Source: Ricinus communis
Lineage: Eukaryota > Streptophyta > Magnoliopsida > Malpighiales > Euphorbiaceae
DNA length: 64,000 nucleotides
Assembly: GCF_019578655.1 (NCBI RefSeq)
Contig: NC_063256.1
Coordinates: 26,460,342 to 26,524,341 of the forward strand
Direction of reading: 5' to 3'
Shown here: positions 37,330-47,392 of the stretch, one piece after another
How positions within the stretch are numbered: position 1 is the first letter of the stretch
How the letters are laid out: the number at the start of each line of letters is the position of its first letter
Program-made: the position numbers and the translations under genes
Notes under the pieces: generated by a model
Told to the model about the DNA's origin: nothing
Databases searched by the model: none
Seen by the model: only the letters and a program-made list of their open reading frames with translations

Positions 37330-37350
37330 AGTTTTTGGCGCCGTTGCCGG
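37330..37350 (+). other. Spacer and primer-site copy after the 3' LTR
   Basis: The 3' LTR is followed by the same bases that follow the 5' LTR: a six-base spacer and then tggcgccgttgccgg, which stops after 15 of 18 primer-site bases. Normal integrated elements end at the LTR. The piece ends inside the stretch copied from the tRNA, which fits an unprocessed cDNA end. Confidence 0.85.
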
Positions 37351-38078
37351 TAATGATCATGGACATAAGATTATTATGGATTTGTTTACCCTGATCGAGC
37401 ATTGCTCTCTAGGCTGAGTTCAGTTGATTGCCGGAGTTAAGGTCCTTGATCGAGCAACGCTCTCTAGGCGCTGGATTATTTGGAATTCAAGTGTTCAGGC
37501 TGGAGGTAAGGACCTTGATTGCTCTCTGGGCACCAGAGTTGTTGGACAGAGCCAAAAGGCTACTAGAATTTGGGGTTAGGGTTCTACTGAGCCACTCATC
37601 CCGTAAAAGTAAAAATATATTTTTATTTATTTATTTATTTTTCTATTATGGTATGATGATATTATGATTTGTATTTATGTTCAGAGTTTGATATACTGAT
37701 TCAGATAATTAATATTTTCTGTGAAGACTGCAATAGTCTCTAGATTATTTGATTTTAACTCAATCTCGAGACTGACAGTCTCATTTTTACTATTTTTCAG
37801 ATCCGTGACTGTTAGTCTTCCCGCGACTCTTATCTAGTAACCCGACTCCTTCATCATCGGGTGGTGTATTTGATTTGGTACGTTAATATGTAAAATCTTA
37901 GATTCTCCGCAGTAGTAATAGTAGATGTATCAGTTGTAATGCTTTTTAGTTTCAGGTCTAGCCTAATTCTTTTGGTAGACCGAATTAATTATAAATTTAA
38001 TGGTTACAAAATTGTGGAACCAATAATATTAATTGAGATGAGTTTTATTTAAGTCAGTGAGTGTCAGGCTTACTACGG

Positions 38079-38083
38079 GTTTC
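38079..38083. repeat. Target duplication of the chromovirus, left copy
   Basis: GTTTC directly before TGTAACGCC; the identical right copy is at 47327-47331. Joining the flanks restores gggtttcggtg, the same order as in the relative at 63640-63660 on the minus strand. Confidence 0.95.
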
Positions 38084-40384
38084 TGTAACGCCTGCATTTT
38101 CTCATCATACATGTAATGTGCATTTACATTTAATCATTGGGCATATGATGGTATATTAATAATATTTTTATTTTATGAGAACAGATATATATTAATTATA
38201 AGTAGAGAATAAGAAGCATGATATTAGATTATTAATTTAGATAAGTTGATTAAGTACTTGGGTTATGTGTATTAAGCCTTAAGACTTAATTGAACCAATA
38301 GTTGAAGGTTGGGTAAATAGATTGGACTTAAAAGATACAATTAAAAGTTGGTACCTATATATGGTTAGTAAGAATTAATTTAGGATGATAAAACTAGTTA
38401 AGTAGGTGGTGGCATTGAGAGATGAATCTTGGAAATTGGAACCATGAGCAAGCTCATTTTACCTCTTCATTTCTCTAAAATTCGTTCATGGCCAAAAACT
38501 CAAAATTTGGAACAAGAGAGAGGAGTGGAATACCTAGAAAAACTTAAGATTAAGATAGGATTTTACCAACTATTGAAGGAGCCAAGCTAAAGCTAAAGGA
38601 TTTAAGCATATTAGCAACCCAAAAGCTGAAATTGGTGAGTTGTTACTTGAGTATTATTAATTTGTCATTAGGGTTCTTGATTACAAATTGGAAAAACTTT
38701 AATTGATGCTTTCATTGATTAATTAAAGGTCTGATTATCATGAATTAGTAGAGTATTGAATGATTGCATAGAGATTAAGCTTAATTTAAGTTTAAGTATG
38801 TCAAGATAGAAAACTGTCAAAATTCCAGCAACCTTGATGTTCTGTATTTTGGGCATAAAATGGGTTATATAAGTCCAAATTAAGCTTAATTGGTGTCTAT
38901 GGAAATTTTGAAAAGTCCTCTATAACTTTTTAGTTTTGTGATTTTGCTATTTTTGCCGTTTTGGTTGCTTAAATTGAGCAAACAGATTGCTGCTCGGGTA
39001 CAACTAGTTGTATGACCCTTGCTCAGTAATTTGAGAATAATTAAATCTATAGAAGTCAGAATTGAGTAATTCTTCTTGGAGATGAAAGTAGACGCATAAG
39101 CGTATATGTCTATTTAATACAAGATTTTTGTATTAAGCCAACTTTTCCCAGCAATAAATATACTTTGGTACTAAATTCTGTCTAGAAAACAGAGATGTTG
39201 GAGATTAGTTTTATGCAATTTATTTGATGTTAATTTGAGTTAAATTGGTATATAACTAGATGGAAAATGTTTATATGATATTAAAATAGTAATTGAGAGT
39301 CTTAGAGGAAGAGTTAGACCTATGAATTACAAAGGGGATGATCTTGTAATGCATTAGAACTAGCATTTACATGAATATTTGGAATATGCATGAAATGTGA
39401 ATTGATGAATGTGTTAACAGGTACTCAAAGGCCTGAAAAGGAAGTTGTGGAGAAAGGAGGTTCTTATATGCTGAAGAAATAAGTGTATTTTGAGTAAGTA
39501 AATAGTTAATATTTCCTATATTCATATATTTAATTAAATGTTCCGAGAATGGTTGTGTTTGCTTAATATTGTGTTATGTTTGAATGAATGAGATGGAAAT
39601 GATTGGTGTTGGGTGGAACAATTGTTATTGCTTCAACATGATATAAGTGAAATGATTGAATTATGATGTTAAGTGCATATGCGCATGTGATGGTGAATTC
39701 CCCCTGTGAAAAATATAGATATAAAGCATTGGGAGGCTAAAGCCTAGAGAGGCTATAAAAGTGTATAATGTGAGGATGAGGCGGAGCAGCTTACGTGTGC
39801 GATAGGTGAGGATGAGGCGGAGCAGCACATTAAAGGGGATCCACAAGCCGTGAGAACTAACCATAATTGCTGAATTGTATTTTTTTTATGATGGTTGTAA
39901 TGAATTGAGTAGAATGATATGAATTTATGCCTAAATTATGAATCATGGTAAGTTATGTGATTGGGTGGAAATTGTATTAAGTGTATGTGATATAGATTAT
40001 GTTGATTATTTATTTCTTGGAGGCTCACCCCTCTCCAAAATTTTTTTTTCAGGTTTGTAAATAGTAGTGCATCCGTTGGTTGTATGCGAAGTCTAGCTTT
40101 TAGCAGTTCTGTCAGGTTGGGCCAGTTTTGTGGAGTCTCCTCCTGATGCATTTTGTATGCAGTTATGTGATGTATATAGAAGTGTGCCTTGTAAGGCATA
40201 AGAAGATGTTTTGAATACTTGTTAAATGATGTTTAAGTATAATCATATGTTTATATGTTAATAACCTTGTGTCTTGATGCTTAACAATCTGCATATTGAC
40301 CTATCTACATGTAGTATATAGTCTACGACGCTTGTATGTTTTCTGGCTAATGTCTATTGGTTAGCATGTAATGGGGGTGTTACA
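38084..40384 (+). repeat. 5' LTR of the chromovirus
   Basis: 2301 bp from TGTAACGCCTGCATTTTCTC to GGGGGTGTTACA. A short internal repeat, gtgaggatgaggcggagcag, occurs twice near 39768-39825; the two LTRs differ most in this stretch. Confidence 0.95.
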
Positions 40385-40389
40385 TTTAG

Positions 40390-40404
40390 TGGTATCAGAG
40401 CAGG
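40390..40404 (+). other. tRNA-iMet primer binding site
   Basis: tggtatcagagcagg, complementary to the 3' end of plant initiator tRNA-Met, five bases after the LTR. Confidence 0.95.
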
Positions 40405-40501
40405 GATTAGATTCATTGGGAGCAGATTCATGTTGCACATCATTAAGCATATGACATATGTTCTTTGAACTTGACTAAGTATTTGCATTTCATATATATA
40501 G

Positions 40502-41536
40502 ATGGAAAGACAAGGAGAACACGCAACTGGCCCAGATAAGTCATTAGAGTCTGTGCATGGTCATGAAAATGCATCTGAACATGATCAACATGATGAGCAT
40601 GAGCTACATTCTGAAAATGCTGCACAATCGAATGTACAAAATGTTATGGAACAGTTTATGGATTTTCTAATGCAACGGGTAGCTCGACAACAAGCACTTC
40701 GGACTCAACAACAAGAGGCTGTGATAGATAAAAATTATGAAAGGGTTAGGAAACAAGGTGCTAATGTTTTTCAGGGTACTACTGATCCTGCTCAGGCTGA
40801 GGAATGGTTACGAAATACGAAAAGAGTGTTGGACAGATTTAATTGCACATCAAAACAAAGGCTTCTATATGCAGTGTCTTTAATAGAAAAAGATGCACTT
40901 GATTGGTGGGAAACAGTTTTAAGAAGCAAAGATCGACCAATGACTTTGACTTGGAATGATTTCTTGAGAGAATTTGCTGAGAAGTATACTCCAGAAATTT
41001 ATAGAGACAGAAAGAAGCTTGAATTTCTTCAGTTGAAGTAGAATGATATGTTAGTTGCAGAGTACGAAGTTCAATTTGTGAGATTATCTAAGTATGCACC
41101 AGAAGAAATAGCCACTGAAGAACTGAAAAGGAAGAAATTTGAGATGGGTTTGAGGCTTGACATTCGGGAGAAAATGGCAGTGAAACCTCAGAATTACAAT
41201 GCCTCAATTGAAGCTGCTTTGAGAGCTGAAGAAACATCATTTGAAAGGAATACTATGGAAGCTAAAAAGAAGAAGATCATTGGTACTTATAGTAATCCTC
41301 CAAGACAGACTAGTATTTCTTCGTTCAGAGGCTCTAATTCACAGAGGAGTAGTTATCGTGGACGAGGGTTTGGTGGTCAGTCTAGTAGATCCTCCACAGT
41401 ACCTTATAGCAGAGGTGGATACAATTCATCTAGACTTAAGGGAGGACAAATTTCGGCCAGTAGAGGGTTTGCTCCTGTTTGTCCTACGTGTAACAGGAGA
41501 CATACTGGAGAATGTTGGGGACCTAGCACAAGCTAG
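40502..41536 (+). pseudogene. Chromovirus gag (one nonsense codon, truncated zinc knuckle)
   Basis: ATG at 40502 (MERQGEHATGPDKS). The capsid homology is clear at residues about 85-175 (AEEWLRNTKRVLDRFNCTSK, then QRLLYAVSLIEKDALDWWET, then EFAEKYTPEIYRDRKKLEFL). TAG at 41039-41041 interrupts between LQLK and NDMLVAEYEVQFVRLSKYAP, probably from CAG. A basic Ser/Arg/Gly-rich part follows and then CPTCNRRHTGEC, a C-x2-C-x3-H-x3-C half-knuckle. The second knuckle expected next is missing; GPSTS and a stop follow at 41536, so a small deletion joins gag to protease out of frame. Confidence 0.9.
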
Positions 41537-41984
41537 AGTATTTGCTACTACTAGAAATGAAGCATTTGTAGCACCTGAAATTGTTACTGGTATACTTTCT
41601 ATTCATGATTCTGATGCACATGTTCTTATTGATCCTGGATCCACATGTTCATTCATATCACATGATTTTGCATCGCATGTTCATGCTAATATAGAGGCAT
41701 TAGGTTATGATATATATGTATCTATGCCTGCTGGGGGTATTATCACAGTAAATACAATAGTGAGATCATGTCCTATAATAGTAGATAGTGTCAAACTACA
41801 TGCAGATTTGGTTGTTATTAATCTTAGAGAGTTTGATGTTATTTTGGGGATGGATTGGTTGTCAAGAAATCATGCTATTGTTGATTGTAAAACGAAGGAA
41901 GTGGCTTTGGAAATACAAGGAGAAATGAAAATAGTAATGGTGGGTGAAAGGAAGACAATTCCTAATTGTTTGATTTCAGAGTAG
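41526..41984 (+). pseudogene. Chromovirus protease
   Basis: Frame change from gag. Begins ARVFATTRNEAFVAPEIVTG, then the aspartic protease signature VLIDPGSTCSFIS with the catalytic Asp, and later FDVILGMDWLSRNHAIVDC, the second conserved strand. The domain is complete in this frame. It ends at TAG 41982-41984, where pol should continue toward reverse transcriptase. Confidence 0.85.
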
Positions 41985-43053
41985 TATCACGTGTCGATTA
42001 GTTAAAATGGATGTGAAGCATATCTAATTAGTTTTGTAGATACTACTAAGGTCAGTCCAGGGGTATTAGACATTCCAGTGGTCAGAGAATTTCCTAACAT
42101 ATTCTTAGATGATTTGCCTGGTTTGCCACCAAATCGAGAGGTTGATTTTGAGATTGACATCATCCCTAGCATGACACCTATTTCTATTGCACCATACAGA
42201 ATGGCTCCATTGGAATTGAAAGAATTAAAGAAGCAATTAGAAGAGTTACTTGATAAAGGTTTCATCAGGCCAAGTACTTCCTTGGGGAGCACCAGTTCTG
42301 TTTGTGAAGAAAAAGGATGGTAGTATGCGATTATGTATTGATTATAGGCAATTGAATAGGATTAGAGTGAAGAATAAATATCCATTACCGAGAATTGATG
42401 ATTTGCTTGATCAGTTAAAAGGTGCAACTGTGTTCTCTAAAATTGATTTAAGATCAGGTTATTGGCAACTCCGGGTTGAAGAGAAATCTATTGCCAAGAT
42501 AGCATTCAGAACAAGGTATGGGCATTATGAATTTATTGTGATGCCATTTGGTTTAACAAATGCTCCTGCTGCTTTTATGTTACTGATGAACAAGACTTTC
42601 CAGCCATATTTAGATCACTTTGTTATTGTGTTCATTGATGATATTCTGATTTACTCTAGAAGCCTAGAAGAGCATGAACAACACTTGAGAATTGTTTTAC
42701 AGATTTTGAGGGAAAAACAGTTGTATGCAAAATTCAACAAATGCGAGTTTTGGATGGAGGAAATTGCATTCTTAGGGCATATTATTTCTAAACATGGAGT
42801 GCAACCAGATTCATCAAAGATTAAAGCAATTATTGAATGGGAACCGCCTAGAAATGTTTCTGAAGTTCGAAGTTTTCTTGGGTTAGCTGGCTATTATAGA
42901 AGATTTGTAAAAGATTTTTCAGTTATTGCTAAGCCTCTCACAGCTTTGTTAAAGAAGAATGTGCCATTCCAGTGGACGGAGTTATATGATCAAAATTTTC
43001 AAGAGTTTGAAGAAAAGGCTTACTACTACACCGATACTCGCATTGCCATCTGA
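41985..43053 (+). pseudogene. Chromovirus reverse transcriptase
   Basis: After the stop the pol homology resumes ([20 protein letters not shown] near 42093, then [20 protein letters not shown]). A frame change near 42280 (RPSTS to [20 protein letters not shown]) leads into the polymerase: [34 protein letters not shown], the catalytic [24 protein letters not shown] and [19 protein letters not shown]. All palm motifs and the two aspartates are visible. The frame changes again near 43010. Confidence 0.92.
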
Positions 43054-43525
43054 AAATGGAGGTTATGTTATATATACTGATGCTTCTAGGCAAGGACTTG
43101 GATGTGTCTTAATGCAGCATGGGAAGGTTATAGCTTATGCTTCAAGACAATTGCGACCTCATGAGCTGAATTATCCTACGCATGATCTTGAATTAGCAGC
43201 TATTGTACATGCATTGAAGATATGGTGACATTATTTATATGGGGAGACATTTCAGATATTTACTGATCATAAGAGTTTGAAATATATCCCAACGCAAAAA
43301 GAGTTGAATCTGAGACAACGAAGATGGATTGAGCTTCTGAAGGATTATGATTGCACTATTAATTATCATCCTAGAAAAGCAAATGTTGTTGCTGATGCTT
43401 TAAGTAGGAAGTCAGTGGAAAATTTTTCAAGTATGATTTGTTACAATGTGGAATATTTAGTTGCACTTAGAGCTATGGATGTGAAGTTTTATGTTTATAA
43501 CGATGATCTATTAGCCACATTATAA
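43010..43525 (+). pseudogene. Chromovirus RNase H
   Basis: [20 protein letters not shown], then [20 protein letters not shown] and [20 protein letters not shown] (D and E of the active site). TGA at 43228-43230 follows HALKIW, where the family has arginine (CGA), so it looks like a C-to-T change. It continues [31 protein letters not shown] and [12 protein letters not shown], the connection to integrase. TAA at 43523-43525 ends the frame. Confidence 0.9.
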
Positions 43526-44580
43526 GTAAAGCCTTTGATTGGAGATAAAATTAAAGATGCACAGTGTGAAGATTCTTATTTGCAAAGGATGAAGGGTAGA
43601 GTACAAGAAGGAAAGAATACACAATTTATGTTGAAAGATGATGGTGTGTTATTAAATAGAAATCGTGTATGTGTACCTGATGTAAGGGATCCGAGAAAGG
43701 AAATCATGCATGAAGCGCACTATGCACCTTATGCAATGCATCCTGGAAGTACCAAAATGTACAAAAATTTGAAGCCTTATTATTGGTGGCCGACAATGAA
43801 GAAGGATGTGGCAGAATTTGTGAGTAAGTGTTTGACATGTCAGCAAGTGAAAGGAGAGAACCAGGCACCTGCAGGTAAACTTCATTCTTTATCTATACCT
43901 GTGTGGAAGTGGGATAAGATTACTATGGATTTTGTTATGGGATTGCCGCGTACATTTAACAAGCATGATGCTATTTGGGTAATTATTGATCGACTTACTA
44001 AATGTGCTCATTTCTTACCTGTGAAGCAAACAGATTCACTTGATAAACTTGTTGAATTGTATATTTCTGAGATTGTTAGATTGCATGGTGTGCCTATGTC
44101 TATTGTATCAGATAGGGATCCCAGACTTACTTCTCGTTTCTGGGAGAGTTTACAGAAAGCATATGGTACTAAGCTTCATTTCAAGATGACTTTTCATCCC
44201 TCAAACAGGATGGGCAATCGGAAAGAACTATTCAGACATTAGAAGATATGATGAGGGCTTGCACACTTGAGTTCAAGGGTAACTGGGATGATTACATACC
44301 ACAGATGAAATTTGCGTATAACAACAGTTTTCATTCTAGTATCGGTATGGCTCCATATGAAGCTTTGTATGGGAGAAAATGTAGAAGTCCAGTATGTTGG
44401 GAAGTTGAAGGTTTAAGACAGCTTGAAGGTCCAGAATTGGTACAAGAAACAGTGGATAAAATAGAGATAGTTAAAAAGAATTTGAAAGTAGCACAGATGT
44501 ATAAAAGAGTTATGCTGATTTGCATCGAAGGGAAATGGAATATATTGTGGGTGATAAAGTTTTCTTGCAGGTATCACCGT
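43526..44580 (+). pseudogene. Chromovirus integrase
   Basis: The zinc-binding part HEAHYAPYAMHPGSTKMYKN ends with CLTCQQVK (HHCC). The catalytic core has WDKITMDFVMGLPRTF (first Asp) and VPMSIVSDRDPRLTSRFW (second Asp). A frame change near 44210 in HPSN separates the stretch that carries the catalytic Glu (SERTIQTLEDMMRACTLEFK), then IPQMKFAYNNSFHSSIGMAP and YEALYGRKCRSPVCW. A further change near 44520 leads into the C-terminal part. Confidence 0.9.
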
Positions 44581-45026
44581 GGAAAGGAATATTAAGGTTT
44601 GGTAAACAAGGGAAATTGAGTCCGAGGTATGTAGGACTTTATGAAATTATTGAAAGAGTTGGACCATTGGCTTATAGGTTAGCATTACCTACAGAGTTGT
44701 CTTCTATTCATGATGTTTTTCACGTTTCTATGTTGAGGCGATATAGATCAGATCCTAGTCATATCATTCTAGAGCCAGAGATAGAAATCACAAAAAAATT
44801 GATATATGTAGAAGAACCGATAGAAATTCTTGATCGAAGGGTTAAGAAACTGAGAAATAAAGACATTCCTATGGTCAAAATTAAGTGGAGTCATCATTCA
44901 CCAAGAGAAGCAACTTGGGAAGTGGAAGAGCATATGAGACAGAAGTATCCGCATCTATTCCATTGTAATGTTGGTGAGTTGTTAAAATTTCGGGGACGAA
45001 ATTTCTTAAGGAAGGGAGAGTTGTAA
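44520..45026 (+). pseudogene. Chromovirus integrase C-terminus with chromodomain
   Basis: Open for 168 codons. GDKVFLQVSPWKGILRFGKQ, then GKLSPRYVGLYEIIERVGPL is the GPY/F-type module. VFHVSMLRRYRSDPSH leads to IEILDRRVKKLRNKDIPMVK and WSHHSPREATWEVEEHMRQK, the chromodomain-like fold that in chromoviruses is thought to direct integration to modified histones. The frame ends at TAA 45024-45026, inside the start of the 3' LTR. Confidence 0.88.
45008..45020 (+). other. Polypurine tract of the chromovirus
   Basis: Purine run aaggaagggagag one base before the 3' LTR, the plus-strand primer for reverse transcription. Confidence 0.8.
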
Positions 45027-47326
45027 CGCCTGCATTTTCTCATCATACATGTTATGTGCATTTACATTTAATCATTGGGCAAATGATGGTATATTAATAA
45101 TATTTTTATTTTATGAGAACAGATATATATTAATTATAAGTAGAGAATAAGAAGCATGATATTAGATTATTAATTTAGATAAGTTGATTAAGTACTTGGG
45201 TTATGTGTATTAAGCCTTAAGACTTAATTGAACCAATAGTTGAAGGTTGGGTAAATAGATTGGACTTAAAAGATACAATTAAAAGTTAGTACCTATATAT
45301 GGTTAGTAAGAATTAATTTAGGATGATAAAACTAGTTAAGTAGGTGGTGGCATTGAGAGATGAATCTTGAAAATTGGAACCATGAGCAAGCTCATTTTAC
45401 CTCTTCATTTCTCTAAAATTCGTTCATGGCCAAAAACTCAAAATTTAGAAAAAGAGAGAGGAGTGGAATACCTAGAAAAACTTAAGATTAAGATAGGATT
45501 TTACCAACTATTGAAGGAGCCAAGCTAAAGCTAAAGGATTTAAGCATATTAGCAACCCAAAAGCTGAAATTGGTGAGTTGTTACTTGAGTATTATTAATT
45601 TGTCATTAGGGTTCTTGATTACAAATTGGAAAAACTTCAATTGATACTTTCATTGATTAATTAAAGGTCTGATTATCATGAATTAGTAGAGTATTGAATG
45701 ATTGCATAGAGATTAAGCTTAATTTAAGTTTAAGTATGTCAAGATAGAAAACTGTCAAAATTCCAGCAACCTTGATGTTCTGTATTTTGGGCATAACATG
45801 GGCTATACAAGTCCAAATTAAGCTTAATTGGTGTCTATGGAAATTTTGAAAAGTCCTCAATAACTTTGTAGTTTTGTGATTTTGCTATTTTTGCCGTTTT
45901 GGTTGCTTAAATTGAGCAAACAGATTGCTGCTCGGGTACAACTAGCTGTATGACCCTTGCTCAGTAATTTGAGAATAATTAAATCTATAGAAGTCGGAAT
46001 TGAGTAATTCTTCTTGGAGATGAAACTAGACGCATAAGCAAATATGTCTATTTAATATGAGATTTTTGTATTAAGCCAATTTTTCCCAGCAATAAATATA
46101 CTTTGGTACTAAATTCTGTCTAGAAAACAGAGATGTTGGAGATTAGTTTTATGCAATTTATTTGATGTTAATTTGAGTTAAATTGGTATATAACTAGATG
46201 GAAAATATTTATATGATATTAAAATAGTAATTGAGAGTCTTAGAGGAAGAGTTAGACCTATGAATTACAAAGGGGATGATCTTGTAATGCATTAGAACTA
46301 GCATTTACATAAATATTTGGAATATGCATGAAATGTGAATTGATGAATGTGTTAACAGGTACTCAAAGGCCTGGAAAGGAAGTTGTGGAGAAAGGAGGTT
46401 CTTATATGCTGAAGGAATAAGTGTATTTTGAGTAAGTAAATAGTTAATATTTCCTATATTCATATATTTAATTAAATGTTCCGAGAATGGTTGTGTTTGC
46501 TTAATATTGTGTTATGTTTGAATGAATGAGATGGAAATGATTGGTGTTGGGTGGAACAATTGTTATTGCTTCAATATGATATAAGTGAAATGATTGAATT
46601 GTGATGTTAAGTGCATATGCGCATGTGAATGGTGAATTCCCCTGTGAAAAATATAGATATAAAGCATTGGGAGGCTAAAGCCTAGAGAGGCTATAAAAGT
46701 GTATAATGTGAGGATGAGGCGGAGCGTACCACGTGTCGATAGGTGAGGATGAGGCGGAGCAGCACATTAAAAGGGATCCACAAGCCGTGAGAACTAACCA
46801 TAATTGCTGAATTGTATTTTTTTTATGATGGTTGTAATGAATTGAGTAGAATGATATGAATTTATGCCTAAATTATGAATCATGGTAAGTTATGTGATTG
46901 GGTGGAAATTGTATTAAGTGTATGTGATATAGATTATGTTGATTATTTATTTACTGAGCTGGAGGCTCACCCCTCTCCAAAATTTTTTTTTCAGGTTTGT
47001 AAATAGTAGTGCATCCGTTGGTTGTATGCGAAGTCTAGCTTTTAGCAGTTCTGTCAGGTTGGGCCAGTTTTGTGGAGTCTCCTCCTGATGCATTTTGTAT
47101 GCAGTTATGTGATGTATATAGAAGTGTGCCTTGTAAGGCATAAGAAGATGTTTTGAATACTTGTTAAATGATGTTTAAGTATAATCATATGTTTATATGT
47201 TAATAACCTTGTGTCTTGATTCTTAACAATCTGCATATTGACCTATCTACATGTAGTATATAGTCTACGACGCTTGTATGTTTTCTGGCTAATGTCTATT
47301 GGTTAGCATGTAATGGGGGTGTTACA
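45022..47326 (+). repeat. 3' LTR of the chromovirus
   Basis: 2305 bp, TGTAACGCC to GGGGGTGTTACA, the same ends as the 5' LTR. The differences are mostly transitions, plus a changed stretch at 46725-46740 and a short insertion near 46950. Confidence 0.95.
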
Positions 47327-47331
47327 GTTTC
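47327..47331. repeat. Target duplication of the chromovirus, right copy
   Basis: GTTTC, identical to 38079-38083, immediately after GTTACA. Confidence 0.95.
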
Positions 47332-47392
47332 GGTGTCCTTAAGCCTACCCATTCCCTAGTGCTGGTCACGGGCCCACACTGAGGTTGTGACA

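Larger units (their letters stand above)
31366..37350 (+). mobile_element. Non-autonomous Athila-like LTR retrotransposon with primer site retained at its 3' end
   Basis: Layout: LTR 31366-32831, primer site 32838-32855, gag-like frame 33023-33800, linker frame 33790-34200, long untranslated part, LTR 35854-37329, then 21 more bases that repeat the sequence normally found after the 5' LTR, including tggcgccgttgccgg, 15 of the 18 primer-site bases. Reverse transcriptase, RNase H and integrase are absent, so mobilisation would need a helper. The two LTRs differ by roughly 2% by eye plus a 15-bp indel. I find no clear target duplication: the left flank is gaccg and the right flank taatg. It lies inside the outer solo LTR. 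Confidence 0.85.
38084..47326 (+). mobile_element. Ty3/gypsy chromovirus, Tekay/Del type, near full length but defective
   Basis: A 9.2-kb element: 5' LTR 38084-40384, primer site 40390-40404, gag, protease, reverse transcriptase, RNase H, integrase and a chromodomain-like end (40502-45026), purine tract 45008-45020, 3' LTR 45022-47326. Order and chromodomain place it among chromoviruses; LTR size and the tRNA-iMet primer suit the Tekay/Del group. Perfect GTTTC target duplication. The LTRs differ at about 35-40 positions in 2.3 kb by eye (about 1.5%), so insertion is fairly recent. The coding part nevertheless carries at least four nonsense codons and four frame changes, so it cannot make its own polyprotein. 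Confidence 0.95.
29227..47392 (+). mobile_element. Solo LTR of a gypsy element, opened by two nested insertions
   Basis: The LTR begins TGTAATACCCGG and ends GGTTGTGACA. Its own parts are 29227-31365, 37351-38083 and 47332-47392, about 2.9 kb in total. Proof that this is an LTR comes from 63592-64000, where the same end (on the minus strand) is followed by a tRNA-iMet primer site. The 37738-38083 part matches 63660-64000 reversed. No internal region or second LTR remains, so it is a solo LTR made by LTR-LTR recombination. It contains a GC-rich stretch (29950-30560) and 17 consecutive G at 30790-30806. The open frames in the GC-rich part have no resemblance to known proteins. Confidence 0.75.

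Noticed and set aside
37428..37667. Plus-strand frame in the outer LTR
   Set aside because: The stretch holds three copies of a cttgatcgagca/gctctctagg tract inside an LTR; no protein family fits.
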